64,000 nt of DNA. Origin: Cynocephalus volans. Taxonomy: Eukaryota > Chordata > Mammalia > Dermoptera > Cynocephalidae. The stretch covers positions 158,883,869-158,947,868 of the forward strand of contig NC_084463.1 of NCBI RefSeq assembly GCF_027409185.1. Reading direction: 5' to 3'. Position 1 is the first letter of the stretch. Each line of letters starts with the position of its first letter. A program made the translations under genes and the position numbers. Below are positions 11,737 to 22,262 of the stretch, piece after piece. The notes under the pieces are model-generated. The model was not told where the DNA came from, searched no databases, and saw nothing but the letters and a program-made list of their open reading frames with translations.

Positions 11737-12136
11737 GGCTCCTGCCCTGTGACGGGGACGTGGGTCCTGGCCGTCCACTGCTTCTCTCCGTTGCCTCTTG
11801 GAGGGCTGTGTTCTTTTCATGGTGTGAGGATACACGAGGGGCAGAGGGGACACAGATGGGACTGATGGATGAGAACAGAAACCACTGTCCTGTCAGGGCT
11901 GGAATTGTGTGTGGATTCTCGGCCATGGACGTGACTCAGGACCCAGGGCTCCCCGCCACCCTTGATTCCAACACTGATTAGCGTCATTCTTTCCCCCTGC
12001 TTGGCATGTCTTTCCTCTGCCATGTCCTTCCTCCTCAGCGGTCCTGCTTCCTCATCCCTTCTGCTTGCCACGACCCTCGAGTCTCTCCTCCATGCCCACC
12101 TGCTCCTCTCTTCCCACATGAGGTCAGATTCATCTC
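11737..12136. other. Non-coding spacer, nothing recognised
   Basis: A 143-codon minus-strand frame crosses this stretch into the neighbouring LTR. It has no recognisable domain, and its upper part is translated LTR sequence. I see no gene, RNA or repeat that I can name. Confidence 0.4.
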
Positions 12137-12545
12137 TGTGTGAGTCCATTTCAGTTGCATATAACAGAATACCTGAAACTCGGTGACTTATAAAGAAATA
12201 GAATTTATTTCTTACAGTTTTGGAGTCTGGAAACTCCAGGGGGCACATCAGGTGAGGGCCTGGTTCTTGGTGGTGACTCTCTACAGCGACCAGGTCTCAC
12301 ATGGGCTGAGCGAGAGTGAGCTGACCTCACTCGCTCTCCCTGTAAAGCCCTGAGAACTACTCCCGTGACTCCATGAATGGGTCAATCCATTTACTAGGGC
12401 ACAGTCCTCACAGCCTAATCACCTCTTAAAGATTCCATCTTTCAATTACCATAACTGGATTTCCCACCCTCTTATCACTGTTACAAGGAATGTCAAGTTT
12501 CCAACACATGAACTTTTGGGGGACACATTTAATCCATAGCAATCT
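12137..12545 (-). mobile_element. MaLR (MLT1/MST-type) LTR, antisense
   Basis: Antisense MaLR hallmarks run in order: GTCCATTTCAGTTGCATATA, AACAGAATACCTGAAACTCG, TTATAAAGAAATAGAATTTA, then the CATGAACTTTTGGGGGACAC end. Diverged and probably inactive. Confidence 0.7.
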
Positions 12546-15350
12546 CCATCCCCCCATCACCCTGCACCACACGACCTGCCGCTCTTTGCTCCCAACCCAG
12601 CTTCCCAACAGAGAATGTGATTGATTCAGCTCAGCCTATCCACGGCTGCCCTTGGATCACATGGCTCCACTGGCCAATCAGCTCTGCCTGATGGGGCCTC
12701 TCACATGAGTCCGACTGCCCAGGTGGTTTTCCTTGGAGGGTTGCCAAACTCCATGATTGACACCTTGGGTACAGGGATAGCTGAGGAGGAGGCGGGAGCC
12801 AGCTCCAATCTTTGGCCCCTCAAGAGCTGTGGGGAACCTTGATCTGCTCCCAGGGAAGAATCATTGACTGGAATTAGAGGCTGGGGCTCATGACTGTCCT
12901 TAGGTCTGATTCCCCAGTCTACCACTACTACTTGAAAATAAAATCTTTGAATCCAAACCTTTGATTTATTTTTTCATGTGTTCAGTGCTCATTTCATTAG
13001 AACATATCAGGAATGGTGAGAGAGAAGCAAAAGGGCTCTGTCTCCTCCACTCCAGGCCTCCCCTGGCTGGACCCCCGTCTCTACTGACGGTCTGCAGTGT
13101 GAAGGCGGCCAGCACCTGTGAGGGGGCAACTGCAGTTACAGGACCAGTCCTGTGGGACGGAACCTGTCACCCACCGTGGCAAATCCAGCTGAGCTATCAC
13201 AGGGTCATGCACAGCACTTTGGCTTCTGCTTAGTAAATAATGGTAACCACGGACAAGTTTGAATGAGTTCACTCTACTCCCTCAAATCTCAACTTCAGAT
13301 TATAAGGAAAGCAAATCTTAAAGCAAATTTCATCACACACAGGCATTTATTAAACATGCTCACCAAGGGGGCACAGAACCACTCATTCATCAAGTTCTGA
13401 AAGCCAAACAAAGACACGGTCCTATGTCCTTTTAGGTGCTGTGACCACACCTTGCATGAAAGTTGCATCAAGGCAAGATCCCATTGCTCAAATGTCACCA
13501 TTAGGCAATTAGAAATCCAGTGCAGAGGCTGGCCACATCAGGTGCATTCAGGAGCCATCCTTAAAGACACAAGTCCAGGACTCTCCTCATATTGTGTCCC
13601 TGTAGGGGTGGGGAAGTTCTCTAAAATACTTTAGCAAATCCAAGTCTGATTAATAGCACTAATTTTACCAGTGACAGATCATTTCTAGCCTCCAATTATG
13701 CTGATTATCAAGTCTTTAATTCTTCCAAGGAAAAACCATTTCCAACATTCGTATGCTAATTAGAAAAACATCTGGTAATCAGAGATAAAGATAGATTATA
13801 GTAGACACCTCTTCAGACACAATACCAGCTAACCGCCCCTGGGGTAAGTTTTCTTGATTGGAAAGCTGCCTAGCCTCTATCCCTTTTGTTTTTCAGGTGT
13901 TAGGGGGAATATATAAGGGGAGTGAGCATGCTGTCTTCTGGAAAAGTCTCAAGGAAAGAAGGTTGCTGGAGCTACCCAAAGAGCAAAGCAAACAGGGAGG
14001 GTGTAGAGCAGACAGTCTCATGGTTCCAACATCTGCCCTTAGCGGTGGGCCAAGAAGAAAGGCTGAAGGGACCCCCCACAACCCTGGTCTCCTGTCTCCA
14101 CTCTGGACCAGCCTCTCCTTAGTGTGAACACTGAGCCCCCTGCCTCCCTTGCCTGTCCCAAAGCTCCCACATCTGGACTGTCCCTCCTGCTGGTAGAACG
14201 CAGGAGACTCCCATGAACACTGCAGTTGGGCTTTGCCTTCAAGTCCCCCATCATTCCACTTCTGCATCCCTCTTACCTAGCTGCCGGCTGCCCCCCACAC
14301 TCCCCCATTCCTCACTCCGGCCTCGGCCACCTAATGGTCGAATGGTCCCAAACTCAGACAGTTCCCGCAATTGTAGTAGGGAGAGGCACATTGGTAAAAT
14401 AACAACACAGATCAGCGTTCAATTGAAACTGTGAGAATCAGTGGGAAGGGCAGGTACATGTACATCTGAGATGCCTGACAGGGGGATTTGGCCTGATTGT
14501 GGAGGCCAGCTCACCTGGGAAAGGGCCTGGATCATCCCACTGTCCCTCACTCTGGGACAGTTGATCCTGAGCAGGTAATGAAGGCTGGGGAGGTGAGCCT
14601 TAGACTGCAAGAAGGGAGAAAGCCTCTTCCTTCCTTTCCACCTCTGGACTCTGGATAGAGCAGCCAGGCCCTCTAATCTGGAGGTAGCCCTGGAGCAAGG
14701 CAGGCATGGACACTTCTGGAAACCCCAAATGTAGCCTGGCATTTCAGCCTGGGAATCTGAGCAAAACTCCCCTTATTGTAGTAATTAGAAGTCGTTCATT
14801 TTGCACTTGAAGTTTCCAGTAGCCCTGAGCTTCTAGGGGAGTCTTGTTCATCATTACAGCCTGGTCTCTACTGTGCTGCAGGAATACAGCAAAGCAGCTT
14901 TCTCCTGTGTGGGAAAGTACAGCTCAGGGGAGGGTGATGTCTCCAGTTCTAAAACCATAGTGGTTGTGGGTGTTTTGACCACCATGGAGGATGGCCAAGT
15001 GGAGTGGCCACTAAGTAGGCACAGGCTGGGGTGAGGAAGCACAAAATCATGGGGATCTGGGCATTTGTGAGACCAACCAAGGGCACAGGCATGTTGAGAA
15101 GCAGTGGAAAATATACACAGATAGCTAATTCTCTGCATTCAACCCAGGGGCGGTGTGAGCCATGGAAATTTGGGTATGGAAAGATAAAATTCCATCTGGT
15201 AGTCATAGGCAGATGAGGAATAGACCTTTGAGTTAAAAAATAAAAAATTTTCTAAAAGGAGAGCCAAGTGACGGAGGTAATTGGAAGGATGCTGGGAGAC
15301 GTTTAGATGTTGCAAGGGGATTAGGCACCAGATGATGTCACTATTGTGAG
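12546..15350. other. Region between the convergent PLAAT genes, mostly unassigned
   Basis: No terminal exon for the minus-strand PLAAT4-like gene could be found here, although it should lie in this direction (3' of 16,778). The open frames are short and have no family signature. Two GC-richer stretches (13,070-13,210 and 14,020-14,200) were read on both strands without a match. Confidence 0.4.
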
Positions 15351-15352
15351 AA

Positions 15353-15600
15353 ATACCCTCACCCGTCCAATGCCAAAGAACGGACATGAAGACACAAGGT
15401 ACAGCGAAGTGAGACTTTAATAGTGGTCTTGCAAGATCGGGTGTCTGATGGGCAGGCACACATGAAACGGTTACAGCAAGCAATTTATTCCCTAGTGCGC
15501 AAGTCCCTCCCCCAGTTCCTCACTGGCTGACTGCTATGGGGTGTACAGTCTTCCCAGACATCACCTAAGATTTATTATCCCCTTGTAAGGCTTTCCTTTA
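15353..15600 (-). mobile_element. LTR fragment, antisense
   Basis: The + strand reads GAGACTTTAATAGTGGTCTT, GCAAGATCGGGTGTCTGATG, then CAGTTCCTCACTGGCTGAC. This looks like the R/U5 part of an endogenous retroviral LTR in reverse. The family is not resolved. Confidence 0.35.
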
Positions 15601-15964
15601 TCTGATGGCTCAGGACAAGCCAGTAAAAAAGGCCCACCAAAAGTCCTGAGAAGGGAGAAAAATCAGGAAATGAAGACAACAAAGGGCTGGTGACTAACCA
15701 CAATCTTGAGAAGTCATTTTTTCAAGAGTGACATGCTGCTTCTGAGCTCTGCCTGTTCAGGGACTCTCTGGGAACGGGTTGAGCCAGTTAAACAACTTTT
15801 GGGTTGAGCCAGTTAAACACCCTTTGCTAAGCTATTCCTGAAAATGAATCAATTAAGCTATTTCCTTACAACTATATTGGGAGGTAATTAAAATCCTTTT
15901 TGCATCCTGAGAATAAAATTATTAATGCACAATTAGGTCGCTTTAGGTCTTTGTAGAATGATGC

Positions 15965-16165
15965 AATTAATTGAGCATCTGCTACATACCAGACATAGGG
16001 CTGAGCATCTTCTGTCCCTCATCTTATGTGATCCTCCCAACATCACCTGAAGTGGATCTTTCCCCCCATCTCAAAGAGGACAGAACGAAGTCTCTGAGAG
16101 TCATGAGCTTTACCCAAGGTCACACAACTAGAAATTGCTGGAACTTCCCAGCAGGTGTTCAATCA
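15965..16165. repeat. Ancient mammalian interspersed repeat (MIR/L2 class)
   Basis: The characteristic motifs are TTGAGCATCTGCTACATACC, GATCCTCCCAACATCACCTG and ACCCAAGGTCACACAACTAG. These are common in MIR and L2-class fragments. A second, weaker stretch of the same class lies at about 17,415-17,560. Confidence 0.5.
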
Positions 16166-16777
16166 GTGTCATTTTCTTCCTGAGAAGTCTATAAAAACAT
16201 AAGGGAAGTCCTTTCCAAAGGGACATGTAAGTACATATATTGATTCTTGATGCTACTTACAATGAGATCATCTTGAGCCAGTGAGAGAGGGACAGGGAAA
16301 AAGGGAAGGACCAGAGAGAGCATGAGACACAGAACAAGGGTCAGGAAGACGATGAGCCAGGGAGGCCTGTCCCCTCTGGGGCATCCACATCTGCTTCTAA
16401 CACAGGATTATGTGGCTGCTTTAGGCTGTCACTGGTTTTGGCTTCTCCTACTCAAAACAGAGGATCCCAGAACATCGATTATTCTGGACCCAACTCCTTC
16501 AATCACTATTCTTTCCCCTTGCAAAGCAAGCGGTTCTTGTTGGGAATTCACAGTAAGCCCAGGTGGGCTCTATCTCACTCCCAAGGGCCTGGCAGTTTCG
16601 CCCCTTCTCCTGCCCTCCCCAGCTGCCTGGCTTCTCCTCCCTCTTCCCTTCCCAGCTGGCCAGACCAGATCCTCTCCCATTAGCCTCATTCCTGTTCTTG
16701 TCTCTGGCTGCACAGCCCAGCCAGCCCCACCCCAAGCAGACCTCCTGAAGACACACATCACCCAGAGAAGGCCTTAC

Positions 16778-17039
16778 TTGCCTGCTGCGGTACTTGCTGT
16801 ATCTCAGATTGGTGACAAAGTGGTCACAGTTACTGTGCAAAACATTGTACATCTCCTCACCAACCTTCTCGTTTGCAGAATTGATGATCTCAAGCACAGG
16901 ATGTGGTGTCAACCCTCCATTCGTGTAGTTGTTGATTTGGTAGTGATGGCCCCCCACCACATCCCCCACTCGCATGCCAGTACCGCTTTGTTGCTCAGCA
17001 GTGAGAAGACACTGGAGGAGCCAGCCCCAGGATACTCAC
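16778..17039 (-). pseudogene. PLAAT4: PLAAT4-like exon 3 (catalytic Cys exon), frame-disrupted
   Basis: On the - strand an acceptor (TCTGGTTCCAG) opens the exon EYPGAGSSSVFSLLSNKA, very like PLAAT4/RARRES3. The frame then breaks at about 16,971-16,986. It resumes in another frame as MRVGDVVGGHHYQINNYTNG and runs through SNCDHFVTNLRYSKYRSRQ to a GTAAGG donor at 16,777. NCDHFV corresponds to the family's NCEHFV motif, which carries the nucleophilic Cys. The exon is 262 bases. Since exon 2 leaves one base, an open gene needs a length of 2 modulo 3 (about 266 by recollection), so about 4 bases are missing. PLAAT proteins are phospholipid acyltransferases; PLAAT4 is also a retinoid- and interferon-induced growth regulator. 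This copy is a pseudogene or a broken allele. Confidence 0.8.
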
Positions 17040-17249
17040 CTGGAACCAGAGATACCTCATTGGGAGCAGCAAGGGAGGGCAAGGTAGAGAGAGGGGGAGG
17101 CAAGACGGGAAAGAAGGACCAAGGGAATGCACTATTGAGCTTCTGGGGTTTATCCTTCCAAAAATATGATTGGAGGAGTCACAGATGTTGCTTTTTACTT
17201 TATAAGATGTGAATATTATTTCAAGTCATGATTGCCAAAGGCTGCCACA

Positions 17250-17380
17250 GTATTCCATTATGTGCATGTACATCATTTATGTGACCAATCCCTTATTATT
17301 GGTCATTTAGGTATTAAAGAATGTTCACCATTATAAACAATGATGGTAAAACTTGTTTGCTATTTGTTCAGCTTGGTACA
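17250..17380 (-). mobile_element. Old L1 3' fragment, antisense
   Basis: The + strand shows TATTCCATTATGTGCATGTA followed by TTTATGTGACCAATCCC and ATTATAAACAATGATGGTAA. This is the usual antisense reading of the L1 3' ORF2 end. It is short and diverged. Confidence 0.5.
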
Positions 17381-17882
17381 CTTGTGTGTTTCATAAAGAG
17401 ATCTAATTTGTTTTAGTACCCACTGTGTTTCAGATACTATGCTGTGCTGTTTTTCATATATTACCCAATTTAATCTCCTTTTTGACCTTTGAGGAAGATA
17501 TTATTATCTCCATTTAAGAGCCAATATTGGCCCAGAGAGACTCTTCTGTGCTGAGAAAAGTCCTACAACAGGATGTGAAACTGCTTCTCTCAAGCCCCGA
17601 AGAGCAAGTTCCTTCCCCTGTGCTGAGCTGACCTTAGGGAGCCCCTCACCTGAGTGTCTTCTGTCATATGACCTGGCACAGTTTTGGCCACCTTGGTGGG
17701 TTCACAGAGAAGCTATCAAGTGATAGATTCCAAATTCCCTTCTAAGGTGAGTTCAGATGTTATTTTTTAAGAGGGTCAGTAGCTACTGAGCACAATAATT
17801 AGGCATGTTCTGCCCCAACCCATATTTCTAACCTGAAGGCTGATGTTTGCACTTAAAACTCTCTTAAGAAAACCCTGCCCTG

Positions 17883-19340
17883 TCCAGGGTCCTAGGCAAG
17901 GAGCCAAGGGACACTGCCCTCTCTGGCCAGAAACAAGCAATAAAGCACACCCAGGGTCCTAGGCAAAGAACTGAGGGCCACAGCCCCCTCCACCCAGAAG
18001 TGGACAAGAAGGCATGCCAAAACCACCACTTCTACATGAGTGGCCCACAACAGCCACCACAGCCACAGCTGCTGAAAACATGGCTTGATGTCACAGATGC
18101 TTCCACTGCCACCTTGCAGGTGGCTCACCAGACACTCGACTGCATTGACACAAGGAGGGTCATCAGCGGAAACCAGAAAAAGAAGAGGACATCTCTCTCC
18201 TCAAAGCCCACTCTGGAGTAATAGAAGAGGCAACTGCTCTACCAGATGACCAGACATGAATGGAGAGATTCTAGAAGTACAACAATCCAAGAAAATATGG
18301 CACCACCAAAAAAATACAGTAATTCTCAATTACCAGACCCTACAGAGCAGGAAACCCTTGAAATGACTAAAAAGGAATTCCAAGCAAAACTTGTAAGGAA
18401 ACTCACCAAGTAGACTCAGTAACACAACATGATGAAACAAGAAACAAAATCCAAGACATGAAGGAGGAAATTTACAAAGAGATTAATACCTTTAAAAAGA
18501 ATATAGCAGAACTCATTAAACTGAAAGATTCACTCAACAAAATAAAAAAAACACACCTGATAGCCTAAGCAGCAGGCTAAGACAAGCAGAGGAAAAAATT
18601 TCTTATCTTGATGATAGTCTTTTTAAAATAACCCAGATAGACAAAAAAAAAAAAAGGAAAAAAATTGTATAAAATGAAGAAAACCTAAGAGAGCTAGCAG
18701 ACAACCTTAACCACACAAACATTCGAATCAAGGGTGTTCCAGAAAGGGAGGAGAAAGAAAAGGCATGGAAAACCTATTCAATGAATTAATAACAGAAAAC
18801 TTCCCAGGTATAAGGGCAGACATGGACTTTCAGATCGAGTAGGTTCAAAGATCCCCAAACAGATTTAACCAAAAATGATCCTCTCCAAGACACATTATAG
18901 TCAAACTGGCAAAGCTCAAAGACAAAGAGAGAATTTTAAAAGAAGCAAGAGATAAGTGTCAAGTTACCTATAAGGGATCCCCTTTCAGGCTAACAACAGA
19001 CTTGTCAACAGAAACTCAACAGGCCAAAAGAAAATGGTATGATATATTCAAAATACTAAAAGAAAAGAACTACCAGCCAGAAATACCATACCCACCAAGG
19101 CTATCCTTCAGACATAAGGAAAAAGTAGTGTATTTTCCAGACAGACAAAAGCTGCATGAGTTTTCCACCCCATGACCAGCCCTACGAGAAATCCTCAAGG
19201 AAGTCCCACATCTGGAATCCAAAAAACAATAATCACTACCATGAATACACAGGAAAGAACAAAACCCACTGACAAAACAAAAATGCAAATAAGAAAGAGA
19301 AAGAATCTAAATTTACCACCACTAAAATCCATAAAGACAT
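17883..19340 (+). mobile_element. L1 5' fragment: monomeric 5'UTR plus decayed ORF1
   Basis: Two imperfect copies of a ~67-base unit starting CCAGGGTCCTAGGCAA occur at 17,886 and 17,950. They are followed by the 5'UTR stretch ending TGCATTGACACAAGGAGGGT, which also occurs at 46.75 kb. A decayed ORF1 then runs to about 19,240 (ACATGAAGGAGGAAATTTAC, later CCTACGAGAAATCCTCAAGG). It lies in the intron between PLAAT4-like exons 2 and 3, in the opposite orientation. ORF2 is missing. Confidence 0.7.
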
Positions 19341-19900
19341 GTAATAATGCCCCTGCTTTCTTTCTGACTTTAGTAATTTCGGTCTTCTCTCTTTTTTTCT
19401 TGGTCAGTCTAGATAAAGGTTTGCAAATTTTGTTGATCTTCTTAAGAATTGATTTTTGGTGCTATTAATTTTCTCTATTGTTTTTAATTCCTTATTTCAT
19501 ACATTTCTATTGTATTCTTTGTTATTTCCTACTTATATTTGCTTTGCATTAATTTGCTCTTCTTTTTCTATTGTCTTAAGGTAGAAGTTTACAATACTGA
19601 TTTGAGATTTTTCTTATTTTGAATATAGTTGTTTACAAGTACAAAATTTCCTCTAAGCACTGCATGAGCCCTGCATCCTATAAATTTTGATCTGTTGTGC
19701 TTTGATCTTGATCTCAAAGCACTCTCTAATTTCCCTGTGATTTTTCTTTTTACCCATTGTTTATTTAGGAGAGTGGTGTTTAATTTCCACACATCTGTGA
19801 GTTTTCTAAACTTCCTTCTGTTATTGTGGTCCGAGAACATACCTTCTATGATCTTAGTCTTTAAAACAAAAAGGAAAATTGAAACAAACAAAAAAACTTC
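19341..19900 (-). mobile_element. Old L1 ORF2 fragment, antisense
   Basis: The + strand carries TTTGTTGATCTTCTTAAGAA, TGAGCCCTGCATCCTATAAA and GGTCCGAGAACATACCTTCT. These match the reverse of the L1 ORF2 endonuclease/RT linker region. A - strand fragment reads like degraded ORF2 (EGMFSDHNNRRKFRKL). It abuts the sense L1 fragment on its left, but its divergence suggests a separate older insertion. Confidence 0.6.
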
Positions 19901-21273
19901 ATGGAAAGATTTTCATTATCTTTCAATTTTATTTTTCCATGAAACTTTTGAAGTGCCCTTGTGTTTATATTCTGTTTTAGTGATTTTGCATGCAATTTAT
20001 ATTGTTAAAATTTTATATTTAATTTCTGTTCTTGATTTCTTTTTATTAAGTGCACTTGCTGATTTGTTTAGGAATTAATTTGAATTGAAAAGTTTATTCA
20101 TCTTCCTCTGTTGAAATTAATTTGATATGTGCATGCTTTGGGAAGACTTTAGAGAGCTATTTCAAATAATTGTAGAGATTATAAAATGAAATATGTAAAT
20201 TTTAATAAGTTTTACATCTCCAGTTTTTATGAAAATTAGAAGCCCTACTTTCTACAGAGTATTTTATTATTCATCCAATATTTAGTTTATGTATTCACTA
20301 TTTGAACAAATAAATGTGCATATCTTTATTATATTACAAAAAAAAATAAATTAAATTAATGGGCATTTTAAAAAAGGAAAATCCTTTTAAAAATGTATCC
20401 ACAACCTAGAAGTGAGGCACAAAGAGGACCATGTGTTCTCACTGTCACGCTTTGTCTTACAAGACCCCAAAGGGTCATCCGGATTACATGGGCTGGATTT
20501 ATCACTTACCATCAATTAAGACATCGTTACTCTGTCATGGGAGATGAGTGCTTTAGAAAACTGATACGGTGCAAATGTAATGTTCTGAGGGTGATGACAA
20601 TGATTTTGTCCTGTGGAAGTGCAAACTCTGGGGGGAAAGAGGACATTGAAAGCGGCGGGGGCCTGCTCTGCAGGGCAGGATCCAGGTCGCATCGAGTGCG
20701 GCAGTCTTGTTCCAGCTCTCGCTTCTGTTCTTTCATTCACCACCTGCACGTCTGTTTCCTGTGTTCTTTTAACTGGCTTTGACATCTTCTGCTTCTGTTA
20801 TTAAGGAGTTAAATAAATCATTGACATGTGCTCTCTATGCATTGGTATGAGAATTTTTGTTTATGTGTAAACCTGTGAAAATTATTTCTGTTAAGGAGTT
20901 TTAAGTACATAAATCATAAGAAAGAAAGGACATAGCTGGAGAGACATTCTTTCTATAAGAAACCTTCCTCTTTAACACCCCAGACCTTCAGAAACTTGGC
21001 CGATTTAAGTTATTCCAGATCTGCGGACCAGGGTAAACTGGCTTTGAGGTAAAGAGATCCGAGGCTGCCTAGCTACACTGATGGAGCCAAGGGGCAGGAC
21101 CTGCCTTGTCAGGACCTACGGAACCCACTGTGCTTACTGCAGGGCACATGTGGACACGCTATCTCATCAAGCCTTCTCCATGCCCACTCGGTGTTCCCTT
21201 GCTCAACTCTGTCTTTCAGTGGCTCTGTCTTATTAACAAATATTTTGAAAATTACGTTTTCAGCTGTCCTCAT
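19901..21273. other. AT-rich then mixed intronic sequence, nothing recognised
   Basis: Bases 19,980-20,390 are AT-rich with poly-A/T runs. The remainder up to exon 2 shows no recognisable repeat or exon. The short open frames here lack family motifs. Confidence 0.35.
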
Positions 21274-21382
21274 TTGAAGGAGCCAGGTGGACCATATAGC
21301 CATCTCCCACATAGATGACCCAGTGCTCACGGTCAGTGCAAAAAATCTCAATCAGGTCTCCAGGCTCAGGCTGTTGGCGTGA
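21274..21382 (-). pseudogene. PLAAT4: PLAAT4-like exon 2 (catalytic His exon) with a destroyed 5' splice site
   Basis: On the - strand an acceptor (GGTTTTTCTGTTACAG) opens [14 protein letters not shown], followed by [18 protein letters not shown]. This carries the conserved PGDLIEI start, the catalytic His of the xHWxIYVGDG motif and the second His of VHLAP. Length is 109 bases, the value I expect for this exon in PLAAT4. The expected donor after CCTTCAA is ATGAGG instead of GTGAGG (bases 21,273-21,272), so normal GT-AG splicing is lost. Read-through gives a stop a few codons later. The matching 3' half lies at 16,778-17,039, and first-exon-like modules lie upstream at 24.8 kb and beyond. The coding sequence between the splice sites is open, so decay may be fairly recent. 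Confidence 0.82.
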
Positions 21383-21454
21383 CTGTAACAGAAAAACCAG
21401 GGACAGTGTAGACAGCCTTCTAGGCCAGAGAAGAGACCTTAAATGCGGGGGGTT

Positions 21455-22262
21455 GCTGCTGCTGGTGATGTCAGAGATACAGTCTGGGGGCTCAATAATC
21501 AGCCTTGTCAACCCACCCCGTCCTCTTATCAGGTTCTTGACTTCGCCACAGGAAAGAATTCAAGAGCAGAGTCACAATAGAAAGTGAGAACAGGTTTAAT
21601 ATAACAAGATAGAAACACAGGTTCCACAGAGAGAGAGCGACATAGCTCCAGAGACTGAGCAGGGCCCACACCAAGTTTAACGCAACAGCAAGAAATACAC
21701 ACTTAAAGTTCAGCACAGAGTGCACGCTGGCCCCAGAGAATGACCAGCTGCTTGCTGAAAGTAAATTTGATACAAAAAGAAAGAAACACACACTCCACAG
21801 GCTGACTGAAGGCTGGCTCCAGGAGAGTGAACAACAGCCCTGCCTTCTGCTGAGATTTGGGTTTTATAGTTTTGCTACCTAATGAATATTGAATTAAGAG
21901 GGTGGTTCCCAGTTACGCAGCATAGTCTTGCACATGCTCAGTTGGTCCCCTTTTGGAGCTTGTTCACTGATCATATCCTGTCATATGCACCAGACATAGT
22001 CAAGAATAGTGGAAGGTCATTCAGTTACCAGGGTTATATAACCCTTCTCTACTGAGCATGCCCAGCCCCACTGGATTTGCATAGGCCAGCCTCTGCGATC
22101 ACATTTTCCCCATGTTAGTGCTGAAAATAGGTCTAACTGGCCACAGTAGCTTTCCTCTAGGGGAGGACCCAGATGAGGGGCCTGAGATCTCAGGGAGTGG
22201 CTTGAAACCCAGAGGTGTGTCCTGCAACCCAAGCCCAGGGAAACTGAACACATCCCACATCA
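21455..22262 (-). mobile_element. Solo ERV LTR, same family as 10,301-10,955
   Basis: It shares with the copy at 10.3 kb the ACCCCGTCCTCTTATCAGGT start, the AGGAAAGAATTCAAGAGCAG block, the antisense GGTTTAATATAA signal and the GGCTTGAAACCCAGAGGTGT end. It begins about 70 bases upstream of PLAAT4-like exon 2, inside intron 1. GCGGG occurs at both borders (about 21,445 and 22,263) and may be the target-site duplication. Confidence 0.72.

Noticed and set aside
16322..17212. 296-codon open frame on the + strand
   Set aside because: It lies opposite the PLAAT4-like exon 3, has no domain, and is explained as the shadow of the exon and of GC-rich intron.
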